A stretch of 64,000 bases of DNA from Palaemon carinicauda. Taxonomy: Eukaryota; Arthropoda; Malacostraca; Decapoda; Palaemonidae. A program made the position numbers and the translations under genes. The stretch lies in the NCBI RefSeq assembly GCF_036898095.1, contig NC_090763.1, positions 51,124,110 through 51,188,109 of the forward strand. The letters are read 5' to 3'. The notes under the pieces were generated by a model. The model was not told the origin of the DNA. It saw only the letters and a program-made list of their open reading frames with translations, and searched no databases. Position 1 is the first letter of the stretch. Every line of letters starts with the position of its first letter. Below, piece after piece: positions 23,390 to 35,189 of this stretch.

Positions 23390-24680
23390 TATATATGTGT
23401 GTGTGTGTGTGTTTCCTTTACAGCATTTGTGCTGTGTGTGATAACGTTTACGGCAGGTTCTCAAGACACTTGCGCAAGGCCGGGGAACCTTTCCTTCCGA
23501 CCTCTTCCCACTTGTCCATCGGTCATCCCATCGGCGGATAACCTGCCATTGACTCATCCGGTGCTCAACTGTTGTCTTCGCCTTTTCCTCTTCCACGGGG
23601 AACTTATGGATTTACTAAGGTAAGGGAGTGTGACCTTTCAGAGCTTAACTTCGGTCTTTCTCTTCTCAAGGCCGTTCACCTGTCATGGGCTTCCAACAGT
23701 ATACTAAAGGGGTTGAGTACCTTTCCCCATTCGCGGGTTAGGTTGCGCTTCGAATGGCTTTTCTTAATTATTTATGTGAAATTATAATTTTTTGTAATTT
23801 AACTTTTCAGGATCTTCACCACGGGAAACACTTTCCACCAGAGGATCCAGTGGTTCTTCCGATTAGTGAAAATTTTTAGCTGATTTAAATGATTATAATT
23901 CTTCTTTTATTACAGTTACTCTCCGCTTTCCTTTTCCCGTCAATGTCAACCGGGGAAGGGAGTGCACAGTTCTTATTTTATGTTTGTTCCCTCGGTGGTC
24001 TCTTTTCCCTTCGCAGACTAGGTGTTCCTCCCGAGGGAGTTTTTTGTTACTTAATATATTATATTTTTCCTCAGTTAGCGATTCAGTTCTTTTTCAACTA
24101 AGAGAGCCGATGAAGTAGAGTGACACAGTTCTATTTCGTTCGATTAAGAGAGCCGACGAAGTAGAGCTGTTCCGTTCATGTCTGGGGAATCTGCAGTCAC
24201 AGCCGGTCACTAGAGGGTGTCATCCCTTCTCCTTAGAAGTACGCTCGTGGCAGCTCCTGATCAGCACTTCATCTTCGAGGAACTAGCTCCGACTACGCTT
24301 CCTTAGGAAGCGCTCTTGACAGATCATTGTAGAGTGCTGTCAGGAAGTTTGCCTACAGGGTTTGGACTACTTTCCCTTCTGAGGAAGAGTTTTCCTCTCT
24401 AGGTGTTGGGTTGTTTCTCCCTTCCTAGGGAGAACTTCCCTACATCATCTTCATCACTTCATCGACTCCAACTGCTGTTGATGTCTTCACCTAGACTACG
24501 CTTCCCCCTTGCTGAGTCTCTCTTCCTTTTGGGGGCGGAGCGTAGTCTTAGGCAAGTCTCTCTTGCGAAGTGATCTCCTCTCGTTCGCGAGGGTCCCATT
24601 CATAGAGACTCCTCTTTGGAGGATTGCTACTACTGAAGGTCAGCTTGCTGATCCACCGGCCCCCAAGGGGCATCATCAAA
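23390..24680 (+). pseudogene. Continuation of the decayed retroelement
   Basis: After the Tigger element a TG run (23393-23412) is followed by coding-like, GC-richer sequence. The frame at 23572-23787 includes LSELNFGLSLLKAVHLSWAS. Around 24080-24180 there is a near-duplicate (agagccgatgaagtagag / agagccgacgaagtagag), and ggtgtcatcccttctcctta occurs at both ~24218 and ~24682. Stops and frameshifts are frequent, and no domain can be named with confidence. Confidence 0.4.
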
Positions 24681-24949
24681 GGTGTCATCCCTTCTCCTTA
24701 AAGGTACGCTTTCACCTCTGGGGAAAAGACGCCTCGTTGGTTCTTCAGCAACGCAGCCTTCCCCCGCAGTGCATCATCTTCTGGCCCTCGACCTTCGCCT
24801 GTTCCTCGACCTTCTGACGACGCTGCAGCTAGTTCTCGGACTTTGGTCCTGGACTCTTTTGTGGATCGTTCGCGATCCCCGTTTGTGGATGTTCGCCCCT
24901 CCAAAGGGCACATCCCGTTCTCAGTTCAACCTTCACGCCAACCTGCTGA

Positions 24950-25540
24950 CCTGCCTTCACCATTCCTGTCTACTATTCATCATTTGCCTTGCTCGTGCTG
25001 CACCTCCTAAGCATTTAGCTGCGCGCCAACGCTTTCCAGCCCGCCAGCGTCCTCCAGTGCACCAGCGCTTCAACGCTTTCCAAAGAGTCATCGCTCGCCA
25101 GCGCTTCAGCACCCTTCGGTGCCTGAGCACTCTCCTGTTCATCAGCACTTTCCAATGCCCCAGGAATCTCCTGCTCGCCGGTGCTCTCCAGCGCATTCTC
25201 GCCGGTCTAAGGACCAACGTTTGCCAGCTCGCTAGTGCACCATCGCTCTCCAACTCACAAACGCTCTCCTACACGCCAGCACTCTTCTGTGCGCCAGTGC
25301 TATCGAGCATGTCAGAGCTCGCCAGCGCTCACCTGTGCACCTGTGCTCGCATGCACACCAGGGTTCTCCAGCTCTTCAGTGCTCACCGGCGCACCTGCGC
25401 ATTTGCGCTTGCCTGCTTACCAACGTTCTCCGACTCGCCAGCACTCGCCTGTGCGCCATCGCTTTCCTGCACGCCATCGCTCCTCTGTGCACATGCGCTC
25501 TCCAACTCTCTAGTACTCTCCTGCGAACTTGCGCGAGAGG
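24950..25540 (+). repeat. Low-complexity degenerate coding array (Arg-Gln-Arg-Ser-Pro type)
   Basis: Degenerate ~15-18-nt units around gcgccagcgctctcctgtgc run through this stretch. In one frame they read as repeats of RQRSP/RQHSPV type, in another as a Leu/Ala/Cys-rich 350-aa frame (24682-25734). The former is the more likely ancestral frame, because an Arg/Ser-rich stretch also occurs in this family's ORF1 at 21235-21610. The long open frame results from the low-complexity composition. Confidence 0.55.
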
Positions 25541-25739
25541 CAAAAAGAACGAAAGGGAAAACTTTTGACAGGTCACCATTGCCCCCATTCCCCTCCTGCA
25601 AACGCATTACAGCAGGGCTGCTGGGAAAAGAGGGAAGAGGCTTCACAGAAAGGTTCAAGATCCCGAAGATTCCATCTTCCAAAGCGGATCCACCCCATCT
25701 ACCATTGAAAAATCATCATTTGACTTATTGTTAGACCAC

Positions 25740-26440
25740 TATTTGGTGATCGCTAGCTCGCTGATTGCCAGATTGCCTATTGCCAGCTCATCTTTCTCTG
25801 GTCATTGACCTCCAGTCCCGCCAATTGCTAACAATCCCCAATTACTAGCGTGCCGATCGCCTATTTTTAGTCGATAACCAGTCATCAGCTTGTTGATCAC
25901 TAGCTCGCTGACCACTAGATCGCCGATTGCTAGCTTGTCTTTCTTCGATTGTTGTCCTCCGCTCGCTGATCTCTGACCAGCCATTCGTCAGCTTGCTGAT
26001 CTCTAGCTCGCCGATCGCCAGTTCTTGATCAAGCGCTGCTTGTCAGTGGCTTGCCAATCACCAACTGATGATCATTAAACCATTCTGCTGTTTCTCAGGG
26101 CTCTCCAAGCCAATCCCCAACTCATTAATCGCCAACCTTCCTTTGCTGACTGACCAGACAGCCTTAGCCGCCTCGTCAGTTACCATCTTCGGCTCACAGA
26201 TCGACAACTCACCGATCACTGGCAGTTAGCCGTTCATTAGCAGTTCGTCACTCCGACGCTTTAGTCAACCTCTACCCGTGGTTCCCTAGATCGGAAGGAA
26301 AACTTGACGTTCGCCATCACACCGATCCACTAAAGAGATTGGCAGGCGATCAACAGCCCCCATCAGCAGCTTGTTGACAGTTGACTACTCCTGAGCACTC
26401 TCCAACTGCACAGTAGCCACGATACCAAGCTGTTAACCAT
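25740..26440 (+). repeat. Degenerate array of gctcgctgatcgccag-type units
   Basis: Words such as tagctcgctgattgccag, agcttgttgatcactag and agctcgccgatcgccag recur every 15-40 bp. This looks like a second low-complexity block of the same retroelement. No protein function can be assigned. Confidence 0.55.
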
Positions 26441-26559
26441 TGGTTAACGTTCACCACACGGATGCTGTTCCAAGGAGTAGCATCAACCCCATCAGGGCGT
26501 GTGGTAGGGTCAAGCATTGCCTTACCCACTTCTATCAGCGAAAGGAGTTCTCTCCCAGG

Positions 26560-26870
26560 GAAGAATCCTTACACAGGGTATCGCATCCCATCTTTTCCTC
26601 CACAGGTCAAGACCCCAGTGTCAACAAACTCCCATGTGAAAGGATCAGGAAGGAGCTGTCCCTTTGAGTCGATGGCCACACCATGTTGGAGAAGTTCGGA
26701 CATGGGGTAAGACCTCAGGTCTTCATGTGCATGCTGGACCTAAAGGATGCATACTTCCAGGCCCAAACCATCCATCATCTAGGAAGTATCGGAGATTCAG
26801 TCTAGACTACAAGAAACACCAGTTCAGGGCATTTTTTCAGTCTTATGTAGTAGTCACTACTGTGACCTAG
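26560..26870 (+). pseudogene. Reverse transcriptase fragment
   Basis: In successive frames the sequence gives CMLDLKDAYFQA and then HPSSRKYRRFSLDYKKHQFRA. The LDLKDAYF word holds the first catalytic aspartate of the RT palm and is followed by a H-P-S-x-R-K-Y-x-R-F stretch, as in DIRS/Gypsy-type RTs; compare LDLQEAYFHIPIHPDSQPFL in the DIRS element at 33745. One or more frameshifts split it, and no YxDD motif follows. Probably the pol remnant of the element whose ORF1 is at 20200-21640. Confidence 0.6.
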
Positions 26871-27632
26871 AGGTAAGATTCATGTAAATGAAAAGAATAA
26901 GGTATTCTAATTTAATACATATTTTTCAAGTCACATGGTCACCGTCCCACCCTTCCATATTCAAGTGGTTCATGTATTAAAGGAGGTCTGTGTCAACTTC
27001 AAATTGTGAGGATCAAGAGGTGGGGCTAGGGCTATGAGAGCTTCATTCAGGGATATTTCCCTTGTTTGGGGCTTCTAAACAAGTAATCCCTGTAGGAGAG
27101 CATATAAAGAAATTTGTCTTTGGTTTAATGTAAAAAGCTCATGTTTTGTATAACTGATCTTGAAAAAATTATCTGAATAAATTCTCTTATTAAAATTTTG
27201 GTGGGAGAGGTGTTTAATGTTTTAAGTGATTGCTGCCTCTTGTTAAAAGTGGTCACAGCCGCTTTTTTCAACATAAATGTACTTCATGCTCGTTTTACGA
27301 ACAAAATGTGCTTCATGCTAGTTCTGTAGATCATTAAATAATGAGATTTTTATTATTAGATAATAGTTACACAATTTATTACTTGTTATAAATCATCCAG
27401 TTACGAGACTTTTATTAGTAAATAATAGTTACACAGTTTATTACTTGTTTAAATTATCCAGTTATGAAGTGGTAACTCACTTTACTGGAGTAATGATTAA
27501 AAGATCAGCAAGCTCAAATAATTAAACATCAGTTCATTATTCTAAGAACTTTTTCCAATATGAATATAATAGAAGGGCTCTGTTTATCTTTATTACCTCT
27601 TTATATTACTCATGGATGAATTCATTTAACAG
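26871..27632. other. AT-rich unique sequence, no gene seen
   Basis: Contains a local near-duplication (ttattagataatagttacac / ttagtaaataatagttacac, near 27355 and 27412). The last 40 bp are a plausible 3' splice region for the exon candidate that follows. Confidence 0.5.
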
Positions 27633-27709
27633 GTGTTTGTTACTGCAGTTCTGAAGAACTATTTTAACATCACAATGGATCGTGTTGCTGTTGGCGTATT
27701 GCAGATGAG
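27633..27709 (+). CDS. Candidate host-gene exon A (77 nt)
   Basis: Bounded by ttcatttaacag before and gtatgaattgg after. Only one of the three + frames is open: it reads VFVTAVLKNYFNITMDRVAV, then GVLQM plus AG of an arginine codon. The composition is not that of any repeat in the window. It ends in phase 2. The next candidate (37540-37600), read in the matching phase, continues in frame, and that in turn ends in phase 0, matching 49186-49236. I do not recognise the protein. Splice sites and coding status are inferred from sequence only. Confidence 0.45.
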
Positions 27710-28309
27710 GTATGAATTGGTTTGTTTTAATTACTGTTCCTACCATTAAAATTACTGTTATTTGGAAGGCAGATTTAAATTAGAATGTCTGCTGCTCATA
27801 GAGGTTTTATTTGCTATTAATACTAAATAAAAACTAAAAAGCAGCATAGAATCAGAATTGAGATATATTTTGAGCTCCACTTTATTTAATTGATTCAATA
27901 ATTATCCTTCATCACAAAGTATTAAAGGATTCATGGTTGTTATCATGAAGAATTGCAGTATTTTCAGCTATGATATCTGGATAGTTTGTTATCATGAAGA
28001 ACTGCAGTATTTTCAGGTATGATAGCTGAATATAGTCTTGTTCAGAAAAATGTTCTTTAATGTATTTTCTTGAAACAAACGTTTAACTTGAAATAAAGGC
28101 AATGAACTTAAATCAAAGTATATTTTAGTAAAGTTTAAAAAGCCTGATTTAGTAAATTTCTTATGGTAATTTTGTGCATAGTGTATGGTATCTGTTAATT
28201 ACTTCATGGAAAAACTTCTATGATTTTATAAAAAGTACAGTAGTTGAAAAATTAATTAGTTCCAACACCTTATACAAACCATTTCGCTCTTTACTGTGAA
28301 TATTATTTT
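27710..28309. other. AT-rich sequence, presumed intron
   Basis: No coding signal. A local direct repeat is present: tatcatgaagaattgcagta near 27940 and tatcatgaagaactgcagta near 27990. Confidence 0.5.
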
Positions 28310-29560
28310 GGCAAAAGCTGAAATTAGCCAAAAGACTTTCTCGCAAGGTTCAACTACCCACCGCTAATTAGCTAGGTATACGCCAGCCACTTTGCTCACA
28401 CATGCACCGATGAAATGACATCACTTCTTATTTTATTATCTATGGAGAATGGACATGCTTAGTTTTCATCTGTTAACCCTATTCTTATAAACACAAACTG
28501 GCCAAAAACTTAAAAATTTTTTTTTTCTGTTTCAGTTGTTCCACAGTGCTAATACAAATCTTCCACTATTTATATTGGGTATGTTTTTGGTGAAGCTGAA
28601 CTAGCCATGATAGTTTGTAGTGAGGGATAACTACCGCACCTGCTAGTTAGCAGTAGTGGGTGGGGTAGCCCTGCTATCCCGCTCACTCGCACACCTGGTT
28701 TGAGAAACCACTTTGCTTTCTTGGCTCGGTAGAGACGGACATACTGTCCGCGCTCTCCCGATTTACCTGCCGCTAGGAAATCACCTTTTCTTCGTCTTTT
28801 CAAATTGTGTGTTCGTGCGAGTGACTTGTCCTATGCGTACTTGTCCAGGTCCCGAAGACCATGCTTGCGGTATCTTCATGTCTGGCCTTGAGATGGACCC
28901 ACACCTGCTGTGCCCAACCCATCGGGGCCACCAGTGTTCAAAGGACGACACTTGTGTAGAGTGGAGGTAGTGGTCTGCCTCCCAGTGGGAGAGTTTCGGG
29001 CAACGGAAAAAGGAGTAGTCCAAGCGTGATTTTTCGCTTTCCTCAAAGTGGAAGAAACTCCGGTCTTTCACTCCTACCCCTCCATCCCTTCCCAAAGCTG
29101 GTCCTCTGCCGGTTCTATCCAAAGTACCGCCGAGGAGCAGCGTAGCCCTTGTTACTCCAGGTCAACCTTGCGATGTGGCTGACGATGTTTACTTCCCTAG
29201 TGAGTCGGTCCTGCCCTTTCCGCGGGAGGGGGTGGCCGCCTGAGCTATATCCGAGTTGCTTTCTTTCTGGCCTTCACTTGGCGTTGCTGGTCTCCCCTCG
29301 AAGGAGGTTCTCTTAGACCTACTTCAGAGGGCAGCGGAAAGTAGACTTTCGTCTCCTTCCTCCACGGAGGTTCCTCCTTCTGTTGGTGCAGGTGCTGCGT
29401 ACTGTCAGTCCAACCTCTGGTCTGCGGTCACTCACCCAATGTTTCCCCTCCAGGGGAACACATCTCTCATTTGTGAGAGAGCGCTGCCAAAGGGCAACGG
29501 TGGTTCAGAGACTTCTATGCTTCTCATCAAGGGCGGAAGGAGAAGCCATTCTTGAGCTTG
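28310..29560 (+). pseudogene. Second copy of the retroelement leader and ORF1
   Basis: Two leader-like stretches (28330-28420, and 28590-28700 with ctagttagcagtagtgggtg and gctcactcgcacacctg) precede ORF1. ORF1 reads MRTCPGPEDHACGIFMSGLE, then CPTHRGHQCS, a stop, WSASQWESFGQRKKE and a basic Ser-rich tail. At 29256-29555 it is open as LLSFWPSLGVAGLPSKEVLL and on. It matches 20381-21185 in order and motif. In-frame TAG codons at ~28968 and ~29016 interrupt it. Cysteines of the zinc-knuckle-like pattern are partly lost (CPTH for CPSC). Confidence 0.65.
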
Positions 29561-29567
29561 GGTGAAC

Positions 29568-29570
<3 letters not shown>

Positions 29571-29619
<49 letters not shown>
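29571..29619. repeat. (CT)n microsatellite
   Basis: About 24 uninterrupted CT units. It directly follows (on the minus strand) the 3' end of a CR1-like LINE scrap, so it may be the LINE's simple-repeat tail. Confidence 0.95.
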
Positions 29620-29623
<4 letters not shown>

Positions 29624-29995
29624 AAACTATATAGTAAAAAATTCCTGTACATATTAAGATCAATAACAATGTTACAATAGATTAGTCTTTATAACTATGA
29701 AAGGAGAAGTATATCAACAATACATGTTGTTAACAGAAAAGCCTTTGCAACAAGTTTGAAATTCTGTAACCTCACTGATTCAACAACCAGATTAGAGAGT
29801 GTCCACAATCTGGTCCTGTATCTCTTCTGAATGAAAGTCTTTTCATGAGGCATTGCACAGCAGAGCAGAGAAAGTCCTCTACAGTAACTGTTTGCTACCA
29901 TGGAAATTGGGCTACCTTCTGCAGTTGGTGTTGTAGAGGGGGCCTTTAGCCAAGTCTTTGGACTGGTGAAGAGTAGACCTTTCCATCTCATGGGA
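29620..29995 (-). pseudogene. CR1-like LINE, extreme C-terminus and 3' end
   Basis: On the minus strand the frame ends RLWTLSNLVVESVRLQNFKL then VAKAFLLTTCIVDILLLS, a C-terminal pattern I associate with decapod CR1-like ORF2 proteins (compare the RT fragments at 53540-59470). It is followed by ~75 bp of 3' sequence and the (GA)n tract. Strongly 5' truncated. Family assignment is from memory. Confidence 0.5.
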
Positions 29996-30509
29996 ATTGC
30001 TTATGCTAGTGAGGAGCTTCAAACTATATTGTCTACCTAGGGCTTTCATGCCTTCAGAATGGGACATATGCATTCTCAAGTCTCTTATGCTTGCCCCAAA
30101 TGAACTTTTAAATAGGTCATGAAGACTTAATTCTGACTATAAATAGTAATATCCCTGCTAGCCTTAGCATCGCCAAAGCAAGTTGGGGAACTTAATGGTA
30201 TTTCATTCATGACTGGACAATCCAAGAAATGAAAAGAGGTTTTCTTTATTTATGTGCTAGTGGTCATAGTCAAAACACAAAATCGCACTGCGTACGACAC
30301 CACATTGGAGAACCTCTGCATCGCTTCACTTGGAAGAAGCATTCAGAGGTAATCTATATAAGCTGCTTTTCTATCCTGTAAGAGTATTGCTGTACTTTGT
30401 AAAAAGGTTTTGTCACTTCAGTCCTAAGCACCAGAGAGACTTTCTTGTCACATTCTGGTCAAGAAGGTATCCAAAAAACTCTTTTGTTTCTTTCTGACTT
30501 TAAGACCAT
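29996..30509. other. Unassigned sequence, possible retroelement debris
   Basis: No continuous frame or motif. It lies directly before the left end of the first DIRS element. Confidence 0.35.
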
Positions 30510-30540
30510 GGAACAAGTGTTTTTAAATATTTAACTTAGC

Positions 30541-30697
30541 CGGTGAATATATAATAGCTGCTACTCAGCGGCTCGACAGAAAACACACTCAAAAAACTCG
30601 CGAGCGATCGCTATGAAGGTTGCGGGTGTGCCCACCAGCGCCAACTATCGGCCAGATACCACTCTTGCATGTAAACAAACCCTTCAATTCTTCTCTG
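30541..30697 (+). repeat. Left inverted terminal repeat of DIRS element 1
   Basis: cggtgaatatataatagctg through to cccttcaattcttctctgtcg is the reverse complement of 36785-36940. The outermost ~30 bp differ from the right end, as is typical for DIRS elements. Confidence 0.9.
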
Positions 30698-30699
30698 TC

Positions 30700-31934
30700 G
30701 ACCTTGACGACAAGACGTATCATTACTCGCTGTAGAACCTGGTGAAGTACTTCATTTTGGTTTGAGCTTTCGCAGTGCAGGTGTTTTATCTTCAACTTAA
30801 ATTTTGGATAGATTTAATTTTTGATGACTTTGGATTGTTTTTTGGACTTTCTTTGACTTTTAAATGGCCGACCCTTCCCTTAGTACGGAAGTGTGTTTTA
30901 GGCTTTTAGCAATTATCTTATCACGTTATAAATTAATTATAGATTTTCCTCTATATATTTTATATCTCAACCGCCTTTATTAGGCCTCTTCGATTAGCTT
31001 TCCATTTATAATAAACATCAAGATAAATTTTAATGATTTGTTTATATGCGACCTTTCCTGAGAGTAGGCGGTCCTAACTTGGAAACCGAAGTTAAACAAC
31101 GTTGAGCCCTTTCAATCGTAAATAACTTTTACAGAGCTAATGATTTAAAACTTATTAAATGAATATTTTTTAGTACAGTAGATATTTTATGAAAGATTTT
31201 CTTTGAATAGTCTTCGTACTGTTTCAAAGATGAACTAACGTTTAGTTTATTTATGCTACGCAGTTTGCGCTCTATCGTTACGATAGAGAGAGAGATTATC
31301 ACGGTTTCACTTTGCAGAAAGAGTAAATCGATTCTGACGTTTTGTTCATTCTTCTTTCAAAGCTTAAATGTTTTAAATTCTATTTTAAAGGAACTTTTTA
31401 ATTGAAAAACCTTTCAGTTTTTTCCTTTGGTCAAATAACCTGTTTATTGACGAAACGTAAGTGGGCTCTTCTCTTCGGTGCGAAATCAAGAGAGAGAGAG
31501 AGAGAGAGATCGAGACGGAGAGAGAGAGAGGAGAGAGAACGTTCCAATCTTTATTCTCGTCCCAAGCGAGTAACGTTGTTCTCGAGTTACTCTCGTCCCT
31601 AGTCTCTGTACGGGGAGAAAGGATAAAACGTTTTTAGTTTTTATTCTCGTCCCAAGGCACTGTACGGTGAGAGATTGAAAACGTAGTTTTGAATGAACTA
31701 GTGTTTAGTCTCTTTCCCAGCCACTGATCTTTTTATCTTAAAATATGTTTACTGTTTTTTGCTTGTACAGTATTAATGTGCTTACATTATACGACTGATT
31801 TCGCAATTATAACCTTTTGATGAGGGTAGAATTGCGTGCTTCAGGTAGAAATCGGTTTTATTCATACCTAATGTGAATTGTTAAAAATTCGATTTCAGTG
31901 AAATAAGTGCAAAACAGAAAATCGTAGTGATAAA
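30700..31934 (+). other. Leader of DIRS element 1
   Basis: About 1.2 kb without a gene. It contains ggccgacccttcccttag, tctatcgttacgatagag (a palindrome-like word near 31271) and a GA tract. The same words occur in the same order in element 2 (40605-41225), so this is element sequence and not host DNA. Confidence 0.7.
31487..31548 (+). repeat. (GA)n tract in the DIRS leader
   Basis: Interrupted GA run around gatcgagacgg; the matching tract in element 2 is at 41183-41230. Confidence 0.85.
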
Positions 31935-33070
31935 GTGATATTGCGCAAAGTGTTATCAGTGTTGCGACCGAGGGTTCGTCTGTTCGTGCCTGTCGTTCGC
32001 CTAGTCCGGGACCTCTTGCAAGCTCCCAAGCCCAGGGGAGAAGTAATGTCGTACGACTTATGGGTTCGAGAGGCCTTGATCAGCGAACAGACGTTCCCTC
32101 TATGGTATCAGGCGTATCTCACCAAGATCACCCCTACCATAAGGCGAGAGAGACGATTTTCTCCTCGTCATCCGAAGGCTTTTCGCATAAGAAACCGTGG
32201 AACAAGGTTTCGAGGCCCTTTAAGCGAAAGTCAGTCCTTTCAGGACAGGTCCAGCGTCCTGGTTTTAACAATTAGGACAGCTCTGACCCTATGCAGTCAT
32301 CGGAAGACTGCTCGCCGCCTAAACAAAAGCGTAACACAGGCTCCGAGAGTCTTTTTGTAGGCAAGGTTTTGCAGTCACAGACGTTACCCTCGTCTCTTAC
32401 CGCAACCATTCCCGTTGATCCTAAATGGGTTGTACGGCAAGACATGCAGAATAAGCTTGCCTCTCTTATGGAAGACTATTCTGCCGATAAGGTTCACGTT
32501 GATCCTAGCCGTTTATCTCATCGAGATCCTGGCCTTCAGCCGCCCAAACGAACCTTTGTGCGTCCTGTTGACGTTGGCGTAGCTAAGTCACGTCAGTCAC
32601 GATATGTAGAGCCTCACTCGATGCGGTCACGTGTTGATTTTCAGCCGCATTTGGACGTTAGGCCGCTTCCTAATGCTCCTGTTGACGTTCAGGACGTTCG
32701 CCAACCAGCGGAGTTGACTTGTTTTGACGCTGAGCGTCAACTACCGCAGTCTAGAGTTGTTTTGACTGCTCAGACTAGGCAGTCAAAACAGTCTCGAGTG
32801 GACGCCGAGCGTCCTCCCGCACCTGTTGTTGTTGACAGTTCACAGACTGTTAAGCAGTTACATGACGTTGCGTCCTGGTCCGCTACTAATGCACCAGTGC
32901 GTGTGGACTCTGCTTGTAAAGCATTGCCACCACGGTAGGTCTCTCCCTTGCTTGAGACTCGGCTATTGTCGGACAAGGTTCCTTCAGATGAGGAAGTTGC
33001 TGTTCCCCCTCCTATTGATATTCCCTTGAGGACTCTGTCAGACGGAGAGGAGCCTAAAGCTGCTTAGCCC
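31935..33070 (+). pseudogene. DIRS element 1 ORF1 (gag-like)
   Basis: Open stretches in three frames (31935-32360, 32060-32275, 32291-32938) together form a gag-like ORF1. The longest, 215 aa, starts MQSSEDCSPPKQKR and continues with a hydrophilic, Val/Asp/Arg-rich, low-complexity sequence having repeated VD-x-x-P and SRVD motifs, then CKALPPR and a stop. No zinc knuckle is seen. The VRDLLQAPKPRGE stretch near 31999 has a close counterpart in element 2 (41553), which supports homology of the two ORF1s. Frameshifts near 32280 and a stop at 32936 break it. Structural or nucleic-acid-binding function is inferred from position only. Confidence 0.6.
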
Positions 33071-33249
33071 TCTATGGACTTTAAATAAATCATGCTGATT
33101 TTTAAGGATCTTTGTCCGGATCTTTTTGTAACTGCTGCTCCTCGTTCGCCTAAACGTCAGAGTTTACACTAGGCCTAGCTACTTCGAAGCCGTTGTTTTA
33201 TAAGCTAGTGCTCTCTCGCTCTTCTAAGAGAGCTTTACGTTTGCTAGGC

Positions 33250-34590
33250 GACTGGTTTATCACCAGGAGGAGTTTGGGGGAGACAGCCTTTGCTTTCCCT
33301 ACTTTTAAGCTGGCTTATAGAGCGGGAGTCTGATATGACACGAGAGAAGTTCTCGGCTTGGGAGTTCCTGCCTCTGCCCAGATAGACTTCTCAAACCTCA
33401 TAGACTCTCCCTGGCGCCTGGCCATGAGACGCTCCAAGATTTTATGGTCGACTTCAGAGCTAGACCATCTCCTGTTAGGAGTTTTTTCGAGCGTTTGAAG
33501 TTTTGCTGTACAATTATGTCATGCATAAACAAGGCTTTCAGGGATGGCTCCAATAATCTGACAGCCACGTTCTCTGCAGGAACAAGTCCCTCAGGGATGG
33601 CTCCAATGATCTGGCAGCCATGTTCACTGCAGGAGTACGTAAGAGGCAAGTGCGCTCAATGTGTTCATTGTCAAGACAAACTTTACGATGAAGTCTACCA
33701 GGCTGTCTTGACAGCATTTATGGAAGGCGACTGGATGGTCTCTCTCGACCTTCAGGAGGCATACTTCCACATTCCTATACACCCGGATTCCCAACCATTT
33801 CTGAGGTTTGTTTACAGGAATGTGGGGTACCAGTTTCGAGCCCTGTGCTTTGGCCTTAGTCTTGCGCCTCTCGTGTTTACGAGGCTCATGAGGAATGTGG
33901 CAAAATCCCTCCATCTTTCGGGGATCCGAGCCTCCCTGTACTTGGACGACTGGCTTCTCAGAGCATCGTCCAGTCTTCGCTGTCTGCAGGATCTACATTG
34001 GACGTTGAGTCTGGCCAGGGAGTTGGGACTTTTGGTCAACCTAAAAGTCCCAACTGATCCCATCCCAGATTATTCTATATTTGGGGATGGAGATTCGCAG
34101 TCCAGTTTTTTTTTCGGGCTTTTCCGTCTGCCACCGAATAGAACAAGCCCTGCTCGAAGTCCAACTAATGCTGAAAAGAAAACGTTTGTTCAGTCAGGAG
34201 TTGGAACAGTCTCGTAGGGACTCTCTCATCCCTGGAGCAGCTTGTCTCACTAGGGAGACTACACCTTCTGCCTCTCCGGTTCCATCTAGCCTCTCACTGG
34301 AACTAGGACAAGACGTTAGAGACGGTATCATTCCCAGTCTCCGAACCAGTAAAGGCATGCCTGAAATGATGGGACAGCAATATCAGTCTGAGAGAGGGAT
34401 TATCCCTAGCAGTCAAGAACCCAAACCACGTGTTGTTCTCAGACGCGTCGGATTTGGGTTGGGGTGCGACCCTGGACGGTCGGGAATGCTCGGGTCTGTG
34501 GACCTCAAGTCAGAAGAGCATGCACATCAACGGCAAGGAGCTATTAGCAGTCCACTTGGCCTTGATGATATTCGAAAGCTTCTTCGAAAC
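33250..34590 (+). pseudogene. DIRS element 1 reverse transcriptase
   Basis: A capsid/pol-linker stretch reads DFSNLIDSPWRLAMRRSKIL (near 33392). After a 53-bp tandem duplication (33539/33592) and a short deletion the RT palm is open: GDWMVSLDLQEAYFHIPIHP (first catalytic Asp), then YQFRALCFGLSLAPLVFTRL, then YLDDWLL (catalytic DD). It continues to LARELGLLVNL, then loses frame. RT copies element RNA into DNA, in DIRS elements through a circular intermediate. The 53-bp duplication is not a multiple of three and breaks the reading frame upstream of the palm. Confidence 0.85.
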
Positions 34591-35187
34591 TAAGTGGTAG
34601 AGGTCAACTCAGACAACACCACAACTTTGGCGTACATCTCCAAGCAAGGAGGCACACACTCCTTCACGCTGCTCGAGATCGCAAGGGACCTTCTCTTATG
34701 GTCAAGAAATCAAGGCATCTCCCTGTTGACGAGATTCATCCAGGGGGACTTAAACGTCTTGGCAGACTGTCTCAGTCGGAGGGGTCAGGTGATACCCACG
34801 GAATGGACCCTCCACAAGGACGTGGGCAAGAGTCTTTGGGCTACTTGGGGTCAACCCACCATAGACCTCTTTGCCTCCTCGTTGACCAAAAGGTTACCAA
34901 TCTATTGCTCTCCAGTCCTAGATACAGAAGCAATCCACATAGACGCGTTTCTACTGGATTGGTCTCTTCTGGACTTATATGCATTCCCACCATTCAAGAT
35001 AGTCAACAAGGTACTACAGAAGTTCGCCTCTCACGAAGGGACAAGGTTGACGTTGGTTGCTACCCTCTGGCCTGCGAGAGAGTGGTTCACCGAGGTACTT
35101 CAATGGCTGGTAGACTTTCCAAGAAGTCTTCCTCTAAGGGTAGATCTGTTACGTCAGCCCCACGTAAAGTCCCCGCTCTTCGTCTGA
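34435..35187 (+). pseudogene. DIRS element 1 RNase H and downstream domain
   Basis: RNase H motifs appear as SDASDLGWGATLDG (first Asp, ~34439), GKELLAVHLAL (Glu) and, after a frameshift at ~34590, VEVNSDNTTTLAYISKQGGT (Asp). The 197-aa stretch at 34594-35187 then carries IQGDLNVLADCLSR, WGQPTIDLFASS, FLLDWSLLDLYAFPPFKIVN and LWPAREWFTEVLQWL. The last motifs are those of the C-terminal pol region found in DIRS-type elements, sometimes described as Dam-methyltransferase-like. Catalytic residues of RNase H are retained, but one frameshift separates them. Confidence 0.8.
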
Positions 35188-35189
35188 CT

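Noticed and set aside
24682..25734. A 350-aa open frame resembling a Leu/Cys-rich membrane protein
   Set aside because: It crosses a low-complexity array of a decayed retroelement; the alternative frame gives the Arg/Ser/Pro repeats expected for this ORF1.
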